64,000 nucleotides of DNA from JBBRVW01 sp963784645 (GCA_963784645.1 CAWARY010000015.1:620001-684000); one strand, 5' to 3'. Shown: positions 42,651-53,504, counted from the first letter of the stretch. Made by a program: numbers and translations. The notes: generated by a model from the sequence alone, not told the origin.

Positions 42651-43037
42651 ATGCCGACATCGCTGCTGGCAGTCGTCGTGGACTGCCGTGAACCTCGCGC
42701 CCAGGCGGATTTCTGGGCGAAGGTCCTGGCTTCAACGGTCACTCAACGCAACATCGACGAGTTCCTTGTCGGCGATCCGGCAGGCTCCGGTACCCCGCTG
42801 TACTTCATGAAGGTTCCCGAGCCGAAGGTCGCCAAGAACCGGTTGCACCTGGACCTGATAGCCGAGGGGACTTTGGAGGACGAGGTGAGCCGCCTCAAGG
42901 GGCTGGGCGCAGAACTGGTTGAGGTGCGGCATGACCCGGAGTCGCTGGACAACCCGGACACGTGGGCGGTGCTGCAAGATCCGGAGGGAAACGAGTTCTG
43001 CGCAACCAGCTCAACAACGTTCACGGGCTGGGCCTAG
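42651..43037 (+). CDS. VOC family (glyoxalase-like) protein
   Basis: 128 residues, a two-module beta-alpha-beta-beta-beta fold of vicinal-oxygen-chelate type: LLAVVVDCREPRAQADFWAKVL at the start, LHLDLIAEGTLEDEV in the middle and WAVLQDPEGNEFCAT near the end, which carry the His/Glu-type metal positions of the family. Substrate or resistance role unknown. A clear ribosome-binding site, AGAGGAG, is 6 bases before the ATG. A 24-base gap separates its end from the convergent reductase gene. Confidence 0.85.
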   Translation: MPTSLLAVVVDCREPRAQADFWAKVLASTVTQRNIDEFLVGDPAGSGTPLYFMKVPEPKVAKNRLHLDLIAEGTLEDEVSRLKGLGAELVEVRHDPESLDNPDTWAVLQDPEGNEFCATSSTTFTGWA

Positions 43038-43061
43038 TGCCCCTCGAGGGAAGCCGAGGTG

Positions 43062-43625
43062 TCACTGCGGTCTTGGGCGGTACCGGAGGAGCATGACCCC
43101 GTTGGCGAACCGGCGGCCGTCAAGGAGTTCGAGGCTGAGTCTGGCGTCGGCCGGGAGGGCGGGCGTGCCGTCGCCCACGGCTACGGGCCAGACGAACAGA
43201 GTGCATTCGTCGACGAGGCCGGCGGTCAGGGCCTGTGATGCGAGGTCCGCGCCTCCCACGGTGAGATCGCGGCTCGCGTCGGCCTTGAGCTGTTGCACCG
43301 CGGTGAGGTCGAAGGCGCGTTCGATTCGGGTGTGGGCCGTCGGCGCCGCGGCCAGAGTCGTGGAGTAGACGATCTTGTCGGGCGCTTGCCAGGCGTGCGC
43401 GAAGTCCGCTGCGAGGGAGGATTGCGCAGCTAGCTCAGGCATGGTCTCCCAGCCGGCCATCGTCTCGTACAGCCGGCGCCCGTACAGGAACGTCCCGACG
43501 GTGCCGAGGAGCTCGGTGTACGCCGCGAAGAGGTCGTCGTCCACGGGGCCGAAGTCGAACGCGCCGTGCCGGTCCTCGATGTAGCCGTCGAGGGACATGT
43601 TGGTGATGTACGTGAGCCTGACCAT
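43062..43625 (-). CDS. Dihydrofolate-reductase-fold (RibD C-terminal-like) protein
   Basis: 187 residues of the RibD_C/DHFR superfamily: MVRLTYITNMSLDGYIEDRHG at the start, LYGRRLYETMAGWE, the NADPH-site DLTVGGADLASQAL, and the end SLELLDGRRFANGVMLLRYRP. These stand-alone family members reduce pteridine- or pyrimidine-like substrates, but the actual substrate is unknown; it is not the cell's folA by sequence type. A good GGAGGAG lies before the ATG at 43625. Confidence 0.85.
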   Translation of the reverse strand: MVRLTYITNMSLDGYIEDRHGAFDFGPVDDDLFAAYTELLGTVGTFLYGRRLYETMAGWETMPELAAQSSLAADFAHAWQAPDKIVYSTTLAAAPTAHTRIERAFDLTAVQQLKADASRDLTVGGADLASQALTAGLVDECTLFVWPVAVGDGTPALPADARLSLELLDGRRFANGVMLLRYRPRPQ

Positions 43626-43738
43626 CTCCTCCACCTCTGTCCTCAGGACATTCCCACGGTCGGTCGTTTGCCTGCTGGTTGTCGACGCGGCAGCAGCGCC
43701 CGACTCATCGGAGCAGCGGACATGAACGGTAGGAGCCA

Positions 43739-44620
43739 CTACGGGCGGTCCCGCTGCGCGATGGCGTGCACGACGGCGGCCATGTCCTGACCGCCGAGGC
43801 CCATCGCCTCGGCCTCGGCGAACAACTCCTCGGACGCCTCCATCAGCGGGGCCGCGGTGCCGCTGGCGCGGGCCGCGTCGGCGACGAGCCTGCTGTTCAT
43901 GAGCACGTCCGAGAGCCCGGCGGCGACCGGGTACTGGCCGGACACGAGCATCGGCAGCTTGGCGCGCGAGATGGTGCTGGACATCTGGCCGGCGTCGATG
44001 ACCGCTCGGAACGTGGCCAGGTCGACGCCGTGCCGCTCGGCGAAGTGGGCCGACTCCGCGAGGCCGACGACCGTGGTGATGAGGTAGAGGTTCACCGACA
44101 GCTTGGTCATCAAGGCCGCCGGGACCTCGCCGCAGTCGAAGGTCCCGCGGCAGGTGGCCGCGACGAGAGGCCGCACCACGTCGAGGTCCTCGGGAGCGCC
44201 GGCCAGCATCCCGACGAGCTCGGCCGCCTCCGCCGGCCCGCGGGACCCGCTGACCGGCGCCTCGACGTAGCGCCCACCGGCGGCGCGGACGTCGGTCGCC
44301 AGCGCCAGGGAGTACTCCGGGGACGTCGTGCCCATGTGGACGACGAGGTGCCGCGCGACCCGGCGGCCGAAGGCCGGCGTCCCCCGGCCGAGGACCCCGT
44401 CGAGGACGTCCCCGCTGGCCATCATGAAGAGCACCGTCGACGCCCGTGCGAGCACGTCGTCGACGGACGTCGCCGCCTCGGCACCGGCCGCGACCAGCGG
44501 CTCGATCCGGTCCGGCGTCCGGTTCCACACCACCAGCGGCACGCCGGCACGAGCCAGGTTCAGCCCCATCGGCTGACCCATCACGCCCAGCCCGACGAAC
44601 CCCACAGGACTGCCGGTCAC
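43739..44620 (-). CDS. NAD(P)-dependent oxidoreductase of the 3-hydroxyisobutyrate dehydrogenase family
   Basis: 293 residues. The dinucleotide loop VGFVGLGVMGQPMGLNLARAG is at the N-terminus, the substrate-binding segment is YVEAPVSGSRGPAE (G-S/T-x-x-x-A-E), and the catalytic Lys lies in ALMTKLSVNLYL. These beta-hydroxyacid dehydrogenases act on hydroxyisobutyrate, tartronate semialdehyde or similar acids; the substrate here is open. I chose the GTG at 44620 because GGAGG sits 5 bases upstream; GTG codons at 44632 and 44626 are possible. Upstream, ATCGAC is repeated several times (about 44635-44657). Confidence 0.85.
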   Translation of the reverse strand: MTGSPVGFVGLGVMGQPMGLNLARAGVPLVVWNRTPDRIEPLVAAGAEAATSVDDVLARASTVLFMMASGDVLDGVLGRGTPAFGRRVARHLVVHMGTTSPEYSLALATDVRAAGGRYVEAPVSGSRGPAEAAELVGMLAGAPEDLDVVRPLVAATCRGTFDCGEVPAALMTKLSVNLYLITTVVGLAESAHFAERHGVDLATFRAVIDAGQMSSTISRAKLPMLVSGQYPVAAGLSDVLMNSRLVADAARASGTAAPLMEASEELFAEAEAMGLGGQDMAAVVHAIAQRDRP

Positions 44621-44745
44621 CAGCACCTCCACGCGATCGACATCGACATCGACATCGAGTCTGGACGGTGGCGACGGCGCGGTGGCAGACCCGTCCGGGC
44701 CGGACACCATCGTTTTTCCGCCAACGTCTCCCCCCGAGCGGCGGC

Positions 44746-45261
44746 TCAGCCGGCGAGCGGCCCGAGGTCGACGCCGGACCACCGGCCACCGACCGCCCGG
44801 ACCGTGGCCGTGCGGGTCTCGTCGGTCTCGTCGCTGCCGCGGTGCAAGGTCACCTCGAGCCGGTCGCCGGAGAGGACCTCGGCCTTGCCGTCGCCCCACT
44901 CGACGACCGTGACCGACTCGTCGAGCGACGCGTCGAGGTCGAGGTCGTCGACCTCGGCGAGCGAGTGGATGCGGTACGCGTCGACGTGCACGAGGGCCGG
45001 GCCGTCCGAGAGCGAGGGGTGCCACCGGGCGATGACGAAGGTCGGCGACGTCACCGCGCCGCGGACACCCAGCCCCTCGCCGATCCCGCGGGTCAGCGTG
45101 GTCTTGCCGGCGCCGAGCCCGCCGGACAGCAGGACGAGGTCACCGGCCCGCAGCAGCCCGGCCAGCCGGCGGCCGAACGCCGTGGTGTCCCCCGCTTCGG
45201 GGAGCACGACGTCGAACGACGGGCTCGTCGTCGGGTCGCTGGTGTCGCTCACGTCCGTCAC
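44746..45261 (-). CDS. tsaE: tRNA threonylcarbamoyladenosine biosynthesis ATPase TsaE
   Basis: 171 residues. P-loop SGGLGAGKTTLTRG (about residues 47-60), TSPTFVIARW and the Walker-B-like HVDAYRIHS are diagnostic of TsaE (YjeE), the ATPase that resets the TsaB-TsaD complex in t6A synthesis. The GTG at 45261 overlaps the uracil-DNA glycosylase stop by 4 bases. TsaE is the last gene of the coupled array acpS-nnr-alr-hydrolase-udg-tsaE and would be followed by tsaB in M. tuberculosis; here about 7 kb separates them. Confidence 0.93.
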   Translation of the reverse strand: MTDVSDTSDPTTSPSFDVVLPEAGDTTAFGRRLAGLLRAGDLVLLSGGLGAGKTTLTRGIGEGLGVRGAVTSPTFVIARWHPSLSDGPALVHVDAYRIHSLAEVDDLDLDASLDESVTVVEWGDGKAEVLSGDRLEVTLHRGSDETDETRTATVRAVGGRWSGVDLGPLAG

Positions 45262-45878
45262 GCCGGCTCCGCGAGCAGTGCGGCGACGCGCGCCAGGTCG
45301 GCGCGCAGGGCAGCGACCGGCTCGCCGTTCGGCCCGAACCGGATCGCCGCGGACGGGTGGTAGGTGACGAGGAGCGCGCGACCGTCGTAGGTCAGGGGCT
45401 CGGTGCGGCTGCGCTCCCGCAGCGCGCGGATCCTGGCCGACGGCCCGAAGAACCACGCGGCCGCCGTGCTGCCGAGCGCCACCATCACCCGGGGCCCGAC
45501 CAGCTCGATCTGGCGGCTGAGCCACGGCCGGCAGCGCTGCACCTCGGCGCGGCGCGGTGTGCGGTTGGCCGGTGGACGGCACTTGAGGACGTTGGCGACG
45601 GCGACCTGCTCCCGGCGCAGCCCGGCCTCGCCGAGCAGCTCGTCGAGCAGCCGGCCGGACCGGCCGACGAACGGCACCCCTGTCTCGTCCTCCTGCGCGC
45701 CGGGCGCCTCGCCGACGAGCAGCACCTCGGCGCCCGGTGGCCGCTGCCCGGGCACGACCCGGGTGCGGCTCGCCGCCAGCTCGTCGCAGGCGACGCACCC
45801 GCTGACGGCCGCGACCAGCTCGTCCCAGGACGATGCGGCCGCCGCTGCGGCCATCGGCTCGACCGTCACCGGCGTCAC
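45258..45878 (-). CDS. Uracil-DNA glycosylase, family 4 iron-sulphur type
   Basis: 206 residues. Family 4/5 UDG: motif 1 VGEAPGAQEDETGVPFVG, the phosphate-loop TYHPSAAIR, and four Cys forming a 4Fe-4S cluster as GCVACDEL and CRPPANRTPRRAEVQRC (C-x2-C and C-x15-C). It excises uracil from deaminated DNA, important in a high-GC genome with many cytosines. The GTG at 45878 overlaps the hydrolase stop, and its own stop overlaps tsaE; both overlaps are GTGA. Confidence 0.92.
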   Translation of the reverse strand: MTPVTVEPMAAAAAASSWDELVAAVSGCVACDELAASRTRVVPGQRPPGAEVLLVGEAPGAQEDETGVPFVGRSGRLLDELLGEAGLRREQVAVANVLKCRPPANRTPRRAEVQRCRPWLSRQIELVGPRVMVALGSTAAAWFFGPSARIRALRERSRTEPLTYDGRALLVTYHPSAAIRFGPNGEPVAALRADLARVAALLAEPA

Positions 45879-46978
45879 GCGGTGGCGGCGCGGTGCCGCA
45901 GCGCGCGCTCGACCAGGTCGCGCAGGTGGTCGGTGACCACGTCGTGGTGCTCGAGCATCACGAGGTGACCCGCCTCCGGAAGGATCGCCAGCTCGGCGCC
46001 GGGCACGTGGGCGACGATCTCGCGGCTGTGGTCGGCCGGGGTCATGAGGTCCCGCTCGCCGCCGAGCACCAAGGTCTCGACCCCGTTGAGGACGTCGAGC
46101 GCGGCGAGCTTGTCGTGCGCGTCGAACGCCGGGAACAGCTCGGCCAGCACGTCGAGCGGGGTCTGGTCGTGCATCCGCGACACGAACAGCACCAGCGCCG
46201 GTGGCACGTCGGTGGCGAACGAGTAGCGCTTGGTGAAGACGAACTCGATGTCCGCACCCAGCGACCGCCCGCGGGCGACGAGGGCCGGGCGACGGTTCAG
46301 CGCGGTCAGCGCCTTGGGCGCCAGCCGGCGCAGGGCCCGGCCGGCGGCGGCGGGGACGCCGAAGGTCACCTCGGCCAGCTTGCCGGGGGACGTCGCGATC
46401 AGCGCCACCGCGACGACACGATCGCCGAACAGCTCCGGGTGCGCCTCGGCCAGCGCCATGATGGTCATGCCGCCCATCGAGTGCCCGACGAGCACGACCG
46501 GGCCCTTGGGCGCCGTGGCCCTCAGCACCGCGAAGAGGTCCTTGCCGAGCTGGTCGATCGTCGCGTGCGCCGCGTCCCCGCGGGCCGACCGGCCGTGCCC
46601 GCGCTGGTCCCAGAACACCAGCCGGCCGCCGTCCTCGGCGAGATCGGCGAGGTCGCGTCGCTGGTAGTGCCAGCTGTCCTGGGTCAGCGCGAGGCCGTGG
46701 CAGAAGACGACGGTCACCGTGGGGGTGCGCCGCGAGCCGGCCGCCAGCCCCTCGACCTCGACGCGCAGCCGCACGCCGTCGGTGGCGGTGACCGGCACCA
46801 CGGTTCCGCGCAGCTCTCCGAACGGCTCGGCCGGCTCGAGGTCGTGCGCGCTGCGGAACGACCGCCCGACGGCGTAGCGCTCGGCAGCCAGCCCGACCGC
46901 GGCGCCGGCCGCGACGACCCCGGCGGCTCCCGCCACGACCGCAGCGCGCTTGCCCCACGTCGGCAGGGCGGCCGTCAC
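45875..46978 (-). CDS. Alpha/beta hydrolase
   Basis: 367 residues. An N-terminal hydrophobic stretch (about 10-32) may be a signal anchor. The hydrolase core has VFCHGLALTQDSW (oxyanion region), the nucleophile elbow VVLVGHSMGGMTIM (Ser), the acid near VLGGERDLMTP (Asp) and the His in ILPEAGHLVMLEHH. The substrate is unknown; related genes sit between alr and tsaE in other Actinobacteria. Start GTG at 46978 overlaps the alr stop by 4 bases. Part of the coupled array. Confidence 0.88.
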   Translation of the reverse strand: MTAALPTWGKRAAVVAGAAGVVAAGAAVGLAAERYAVGRSFRSAHDLEPAEPFGELRGTVVPVTATDGVRLRVEVEGLAAGSRRTPTVTVVFCHGLALTQDSWHYQRRDLADLAEDGGRLVFWDQRGHGRSARGDAAHATIDQLGKDLFAVLRATAPKGPVVLVGHSMGGMTIMALAEAHPELFGDRVVAVALIATSPGKLAEVTFGVPAAAGRALRRLAPKALTALNRRPALVARGRSLGADIEFVFTKRYSFATDVPPALVLFVSRMHDQTPLDVLAELFPAFDAHDKLAALDVLNGVETLVLGGERDLMTPADHSREIVAHVPGAELAILPEAGHLVMLEHHDVVTDHLRDLVERALRHRAATA

Positions 46979-48132
46979 GACGGGTCCCCCGGCATGACCC
47001 GGCCGTCGTCGACGTACACGCGTGGCACCCGCGGGCCGATCCGGGTGACGATCTCGTAGGAGATCGTGCCGGTCGCGTCTGCCCAGTCCTGCGCGGTGGG
47101 GCCGCCGTCGGAGCCGTCGCCGAAGAGGACGACCTCGTCCCCGGCCTGGGCGGGGTCGTCGCCGAGGTCCAGGACCAGCTGGTCCATGCACACGCGACCG
47201 GCGACGGTGCGGGTACGGCCGGCGGCCAGGACCGGCCCGACGTTGCCGGCGGCGCGGGGGACGCCGTCGGCGTAGCCCAGTGGCACCAGCCCCACCGTCG
47301 TCTCGCGGTCGGTCGTGTAGGTGTGCCCGTAGCTCACGCCGCTGCCGGCCGGTACCCGCTTCACCAGCACCAGGTCGGCGGCAAGGGTCATCGCCGGCCG
47401 CAGCCCGTAGTCGTGCGGCCCGCCGACCTCAGGCACCGGCGAGAGCCCGTAGACGGCGATGCCCGGGCGCACCAGGTCGAAGTGCTGGTCGGGCGCGGTG
47501 AGGGTGGCTGCGGAGTTGGCCAGGTGTCGGACCTCCGGGCGCAGGCCCGCGGTCTCGGCGTGCGCGACGGCCTCGCGGAACACCGCAGCCTGTCGCGCGA
47601 TCGTCTTGTGCCCCGGCGCGTCGGCGTAGGCGAAGTGCGACCACAGCCCGGTGACGAGCACGGACCCGTCGGCCTCCGCCTTGCGGGCCGCGTCGACGAG
47701 GTCCGGCCAGTCGGCGAGCGCCGCGCCGCCGCGGGTCAGCCCGCTGTCGACCTTGAGGTGGACCCGCGCCGTGCGGCCGGTCTCGGCCGAGGCGGCCAGG
47801 ACCTCGTCCAGCGCCCAGGTCGCGCTGACCGACACGTCGATGTCCGCGCGCAGCGCCTCGGCCCAGCGCTCGCCCGGCCCCATCAGCCAGGCCAGGACGC
47901 GCGGCTCGGTGAGGCCGGCGGCGCGCAGCGCCAGCGCCTCGTCGACCAGCGCCGTGCCGAGCCAGGTGGCGCCGCCCTCGACGGCCGCACGCGCGGAGGG
48001 CACCAGGCCGTGCCCGTAGCCATCGGCCTTGACCACGGCGAGGACCTCGCTCGTCGTGCGCCCGCGGAGGGCGGCGACGTTGGCGCGGATCGCGCCGAGA
48101 TCGACCCTCGCGACGGCGTGCTGACGACTCAT
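46975..48132 (-). CDS. alr: Alanine racemase
   Basis: 385 residues, full length. The enzyme makes D-alanine for peptidoglycan. The PLP Lys is in LAVVKADGYGHGLVPSA (near residue 34), the catalytic Tyr lies in the C-terminal beta domain near GSGVSYGHTYTT, and LVPLGYADGVPR is the family signature. The ATG at 48132 overlaps the nnr stop (ATGA). Confidence 0.95.
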   Translation of the reverse strand: MSRQHAVARVDLGAIRANVAALRGRTTSEVLAVVKADGYGHGLVPSARAAVEGGATWLGTALVDEALALRAAGLTEPRVLAWLMGPGERWAEALRADIDVSVSATWALDEVLAASAETGRTARVHLKVDSGLTRGGAALADWPDLVDAARKAEADGSVLVTGLWSHFAYADAPGHKTIARQAAVFREAVAHAETAGLRPEVRHLANSAATLTAPDQHFDLVRPGIAVYGLSPVPEVGGPHDYGLRPAMTLAADLVLVKRVPAGSGVSYGHTYTTDRETTVGLVPLGYADGVPRAAGNVGPVLAAGRTRTVAGRVCMDQLVLDLGDDPAQAGDEVVLFGDGSDGGPTAQDWADATGTISYEIVTRIGPRVPRVYVDDGRVMPGDPS

Positions 48133-49574
48133 GCCCCCAGTGTGCCAAGGGGACCGGCGCCGCCCGGCGCCCGGACGCGCCGGAAGGCGTCGGGGATCGC
48201 GTCCAGGACGTCGCCGGCCGCCACCGGCCGGCCACCGGCCGCCGCGATCCGGCCGGCGAGCCCGTGCAGCCAGGCACCCACCGAGCCGGCGTCGAACGGG
48301 TCGAGGCCTGCCGCGAGCAGCGCGCCGCAGAGCCCCGCCAGCACGTCGCCCGACCCGGCCGTCGCGAGCGCAGGTGTCCCTGTCGGGTTGACGCGGACCC
48401 GCCCGTCGGGCCGCGCCACCACCGTCGTCGACCCCTTCAGCAGCACGACGGCGTCCAGGTCGCGGGCCCCGGAGCGGGCGTGGTGCAGGCGGCGGGCCTC
48501 CACGTCGTCGCGCTCGGCCCCCACGAGCCGGGCCAGCTCTCCGGCATGCGGCGTCAGCAGCAGCGGGGCGGCCGGGTCGCGGTGCTCGCCCAGCGCCGCC
48601 AGCGCGTCGGCGTCCACGACCATGGGCACGCCGTCGCGGGTGGCACGCGCCAACCGGTCGGCCGCGTCGTCGCCCCCGCCCGACCCGACGGCCCAGGCCT
48701 GTACCCGGCCCTCGCCCACCACGACCTCCGGCCAGCGCGCGCGCACCTGGCCGGCTGCCTCCTCGGCGCCGAGGTAGCGCACCATCCCGGCCCCGGACCG
48801 CACCGCGCCTCCGGTGCAGAGCACCGCGGCGCCGGTGTACTGCGCGGACCCGGCCGCGACGCCCAGGACACCCCGTCGGTACTTGTCCGACTCGCGATCC
48901 GCTCTCGGCAGCAGCTGCGCGACGTCGACCGACTGGAGCACCTCGACCGCGGCGGGCGGCAGGTCGAGACCGATGTCCACCAGCTCGACGACGCCTGCGT
49001 GCCGAGCGCCCGGGTCGACGAGCAGCCCGGTCTTCAGCGCGCCGAAGGTCACCGTCACGTCGGCGTCGACCGCGACCCCGGCCACCTCGCCGGTGGAGGC
49101 GTCGACACCGCTCGGCACGTCGACCGCGACCACCGGGGCGTCGTCGGGCAGCCGCCGTACGACGTCGGCCGCCTTCTCGCGCAGCCCCCCGCGACCGCCG
49201 ATGCCGAGGATCCCGTCGACCACCAGGTCCGGGCCGTCCGCACGACGGCCCGCATCGCCGGTGCGTTCGACGCGGCGGCCGCCGGCCCGCAGGAACACGG
49301 TCAGCCCGTCCGCGTGCACCCGGTCGTCGAGCAGCAGTGCCTCGACCCGGGCGCCGCGCCGGGCCAGCGCCGCACCGGCGTACAGCGCGTCGCCGCCGTT
49401 GTTGCCGGCGCCGACGAGCAGCAGCACGCGGGACCCGTAGACACCGTCGAGCAGCGCGGCGCAGACCCGGGTCAGGCCGGCCGCCGCGCGGGCCATCAGC
49501 GCGCCGTCCGGCAGCGCGGCGAGCAAGGGCTGCTCGGCCGTCCGGATCGCGTCGACGTCGTAGGCGGGCTGCAT
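48129..49574 (-). CDS. nnr: Bifunctional NAD(P)H-hydrate epimerase and dehydratase
   Basis: 481 residues with both domains fused: N-terminal YjeF-type epimerase (about 1-205; VLLLVGAGNNGGDALYAG and VVAVDVPSGVDASTGEVAG) and C-terminal carbohydrate-kinase-like ADP/ATP-dependent dehydratase (LLTPHAGELARLVG, ATAGSGDVLAGLCGALLA). It repairs hydrated NADH and NADPH. The ATG at 49574 shares one base with the acpS stop (TGATG), and the stop overlaps alr. Normal length. Confidence 0.93.
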   Translation of the reverse strand: MQPAYDVDAIRTAEQPLLAALPDGALMARAAAGLTRVCAALLDGVYGSRVLLLVGAGNNGGDALYAGAALARRGARVEALLLDDRVHADGLTVFLRAGGRRVERTGDAGRRADGPDLVVDGILGIGGRGGLREKAADVVRRLPDDAPVVAVDVPSGVDASTGEVAGVAVDADVTVTFGALKTGLLVDPGARHAGVVELVDIGLDLPPAAVEVLQSVDVAQLLPRADRESDKYRRGVLGVAAGSAQYTGAAVLCTGGAVRSGAGMVRYLGAEEAAGQVRARWPEVVVGEGRVQAWAVGSGGGDDAADRLARATRDGVPMVVDADALAALGEHRDPAAPLLLTPHAGELARLVGAERDDVEARRLHHARSGARDLDAVVLLKGSTTVVARPDGRVRVNPTGTPALATAGSGDVLAGLCGALLAAGLDPFDAGSVGAWLHGLAGRIAAAGGRPVAAGDVLDAIPDAFRRVRAPGGAGPLGTLGA

Positions 49575-49930
49575 CAGGTCGCGCCCTCGGCGATGACGAC
49601 AGCCGACGCGATGCCGGCGTCGTGGCTCAGGGACAGGTGGGTGTGAAGGACGCCGAGCTGCTCGGCCCGCGCGGCCACGGTGCCGGTCACCGCGAGGTGC
49701 GGCCGGCCGTCCTCGCCGCGCTGCACCTCGGCGTCGCGCCAGCGCAGCCCGACCGGCGCACCGAGTGCCTTCGCGAGCGCCTCCTTGGCCGCGAACCGTG
49801 CGGCGAGGGATGCCAGCGGGAGCTGCTGCTCGGCGTCGGTGAACAAGCGTGCCGCCAGGCGCGGCGTACGGGCCAGCGTCTCGCCGAACCGCGCGACGTC
49901 GACGACGTCGATGCCGACACCGATGATCAC
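49574..49930 (-). CDS. acpS: Holo-[acyl-carrier-protein] synthase AcpS
   Basis: 118 residues. It transfers 4'-phosphopantetheine from CoA to carrier proteins. Motifs: GVGIDVVDVARF (metal Asp) at the N-terminus and RFAAKEALAKALG (Glu/Lys), followed by LSLSHDAGIASAVVI, all canonical. First gene of the array leading to tsaE, preceded by a transcription terminator of the PhoX-like gene. Start: ATG at 49930. Confidence 0.93.
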   Translation of the reverse strand: MIIGVGIDVVDVARFGETLARTPRLAARLFTDAEQQLPLASLAARFAAKEALAKALGAPVGLRWRDAEVQRGEDGRPHLAVTGTVAARAEQLGVLHTHLSLSHDAGIASAVVIAEGAT

Positions 49931-49960
49931 GACGCCAGCCTTGCACGTCCGAGGAGAGAA

Positions 49961-49997
49961 GTCAGACCCCCGCGACCGGAGGTCGCGGGGGTCCGAC
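49961..49997 (-). terminator. Terminator of the PhoX-like gene
   Basis: GTCAGACCCCCGCGACC (49961-49977) and GGTCGCGGGGGTCCGAC (49981-49997) form a near-perfect 17-bp stem with a 3-base loop, 17 bases beyond the PhoX-like stop. Confidence 0.8.
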
Positions 49998-50014
49998 GTG
50001 GTGCGAGCGGACCC

Positions 50015-51478
50015 TCAGAAGGAGCCGCGCTGCCACGGGCCCCAGATGGCGAAGGTCCGGGCCGGGTCGTTGCTCATCTGCAGGTTGACGAACAACGTGT
50101 GGCCGTTGCGGCTCCAGACGGCGCCGGCGAACTCCTCCTTGGCGTCCCGCGAGGTGATGTTCATGGCGAAGTCGAAGATCTTTCCGGACGCCGTCAGGCC
50201 GCGCAGGTACTGAGTCGTGTCGTTGCCGTCCTCGCAGAGGATGAAGGCACCGTGCTTGCTGACCCCGATGTTGTCGGGCATGTCCAGCACGGCCGGACTA
50301 GGTGACTCGAAGACCATCGTGAGGGTCCCGGAGCGCGGCTCGTAGGCCCACACCTGGCCCTCGCCCTGGCCCAGGCCGCCCTTGGTGACCCCGTGGAAGG
50401 CGCCGCCCTGGGTGGAGGTGAACCAGACCGCCCCGTGGCTCCAGACCGCGCCCTCGAGGCGGGAGAAGAAGCACGCCCCCTGGGTCAGACCCTGGTCGGC
50501 GACGGCGCGGATGGCCTGGTCGTTCGTGGTCCCGGCGGGGAACGTCGGGTCCGGGTTGTCGATGTCGACCCAGGTGGTCGCGAAGCGGCTGCCGTTCTCG
50601 ACGTGCCCGGTGAAGTCGCGTCCCGGCTGACCCGCGACGGCGAGCATCTGCAGCCGGCCGCCGTCCTTGATGCGCCGGCTCCGACGCGGGTCGGTCGGCG
50701 ACTGGTAGCGGTAGAAGCCGGACGGGAAGGCGAAGTCGTCCTCGGTCATGTAGACCGTGCCGTCGTGCGGGTCGACCACGGATCCCTCGTGCGCGAACCG
50801 GCCGGCATGGGTGATCGGGCCGTTCGGCGCGCCGCCGTCTGTGGGGACCTCGTAGAGGTAGCCGTGCTTCGCGGTCAGCACCGAGTTGTCGCTGCCGGTG
50901 AAGTCGTTGCCGACATCGGCACCGTTGACGCTCTCCTCGTTGCTGAGCAGGGTCCCCCAGGGGGTGGACCCGGCGGCGCAGTTGCTCATGGTGCCGTTCA
51001 TCGCCACCCAGCTGCGCACCAGGTGCCCGTGGGCGGTGACCTCGAGGCCGACGACCCCGCCGCCGGTCCTGGCGTCGAAGTCACTGACGGCGCCCGCACC
51101 GCCGAACAGGGGTGCCGAGTTGCCGATCTCGTGGTTGCGCAGCAGCACGGTGTTCCCGTGCCGGCCGTGGAACGCACCCATCCCGTCGGGCTTCTTCGGC
51201 AGCGTTGCTCCGTCGTCGGTGGTTGACCCGGTCAGGGCGAACGACCGGTAGGAGAAACCCGTCGGCAGCGCGAGCCGCTCGACACCGTCGAGCAGATCCG
51301 CAGTCGGCTGGAGCGCTCCGTACCCCGGGGAGTGGCGGTGCCGACGGTGGTGGTGGCCACCCCCGTCCGACGCCTGTGCCGCCGGTGCGGCCAGACCCAC
51401 CAGTGGACCGCTCGCGGCGGCACCACCCGCCACCACTGCTGCCCGCGTGAGGAACTTACGGCGGTCGAGCTCGGTCAT
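50015..51478 (-). CDS. Tat-exported PhoX/DUF839 family protein
   Basis: 487 residues. The twin-arginine signal DRRKFLTRAAVV starts at residue 5, then a hydrophobic Ala/Gly run to about residue 35 and a His-rich patch (GGHHHRRHRH). The mature part is a beta-propeller like PhoX-type phosphatases: LLRNHEIGNSAPLF and GTLLSNEESVNGADVG contain the acidic and Asn residues that bind the Fe/Ca cofactor, and VYMTEDDFAFPSGFYRY is a further metal-site signature. Extracytoplasmic phosphatase activity is likely. A strong terminator follows. The start is the ATG at 51478 beginning MTELDRRKFL. Confidence 0.87.
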   Translation of the reverse strand: MTELDRRKFLTRAAVVAGGAAASGPLVGLAAPAAQASDGGGHHHRRHRHSPGYGALQPTADLLDGVERLALPTGFSYRSFALTGSTTDDGATLPKKPDGMGAFHGRHGNTVLLRNHEIGNSAPLFGGAGAVSDFDARTGGGVVGLEVTAHGHLVRSWVAMNGTMSNCAAGSTPWGTLLSNEESVNGADVGNDFTGSDNSVLTAKHGYLYEVPTDGGAPNGPITHAGRFAHEGSVVDPHDGTVYMTEDDFAFPSGFYRYQSPTDPRRSRRIKDGGRLQMLAVAGQPGRDFTGHVENGSRFATTWVDIDNPDPTFPAGTTNDQAIRAVADQGLTQGACFFSRLEGAVWSHGAVWFTSTQGGAFHGVTKGGLGQGEGQVWAYEPRSGTLTMVFESPSPAVLDMPDNIGVSKHGAFILCEDGNDTTQYLRGLTASGKIFDFAMNITSRDAKEEFAGAVWSRNGHTLFVNLQMSNDPARTFAIWGPWQRGSF

Positions 51479-51631
51479 GCGATCTGTCTCCCTCGTTGCC
51501 GGGTGATGCAGGTCGCGACCACCCTAGGCAACGGACAAACCGCAGGGAAGCCTGGTCAACTCGACGTGACCGGGGCTCACGGACCGTGATCGCTACGGCG
51601 TCGGCGGTCGGGGCAGTCGGCCCGCGACGCC

Positions 51632-53504
<1,873 letters not shown>

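Noticed and set aside
44635..44657. ATCGAC microsatellite upstream of the 3-hydroxyisobutyrate dehydrogenase-type gene as a phase-variation switch
   Set aside because: Only about four short units of six bases, divisible by three, so slippage would not change the frame; it would encode only Asp-Val repeats if the start were further up.
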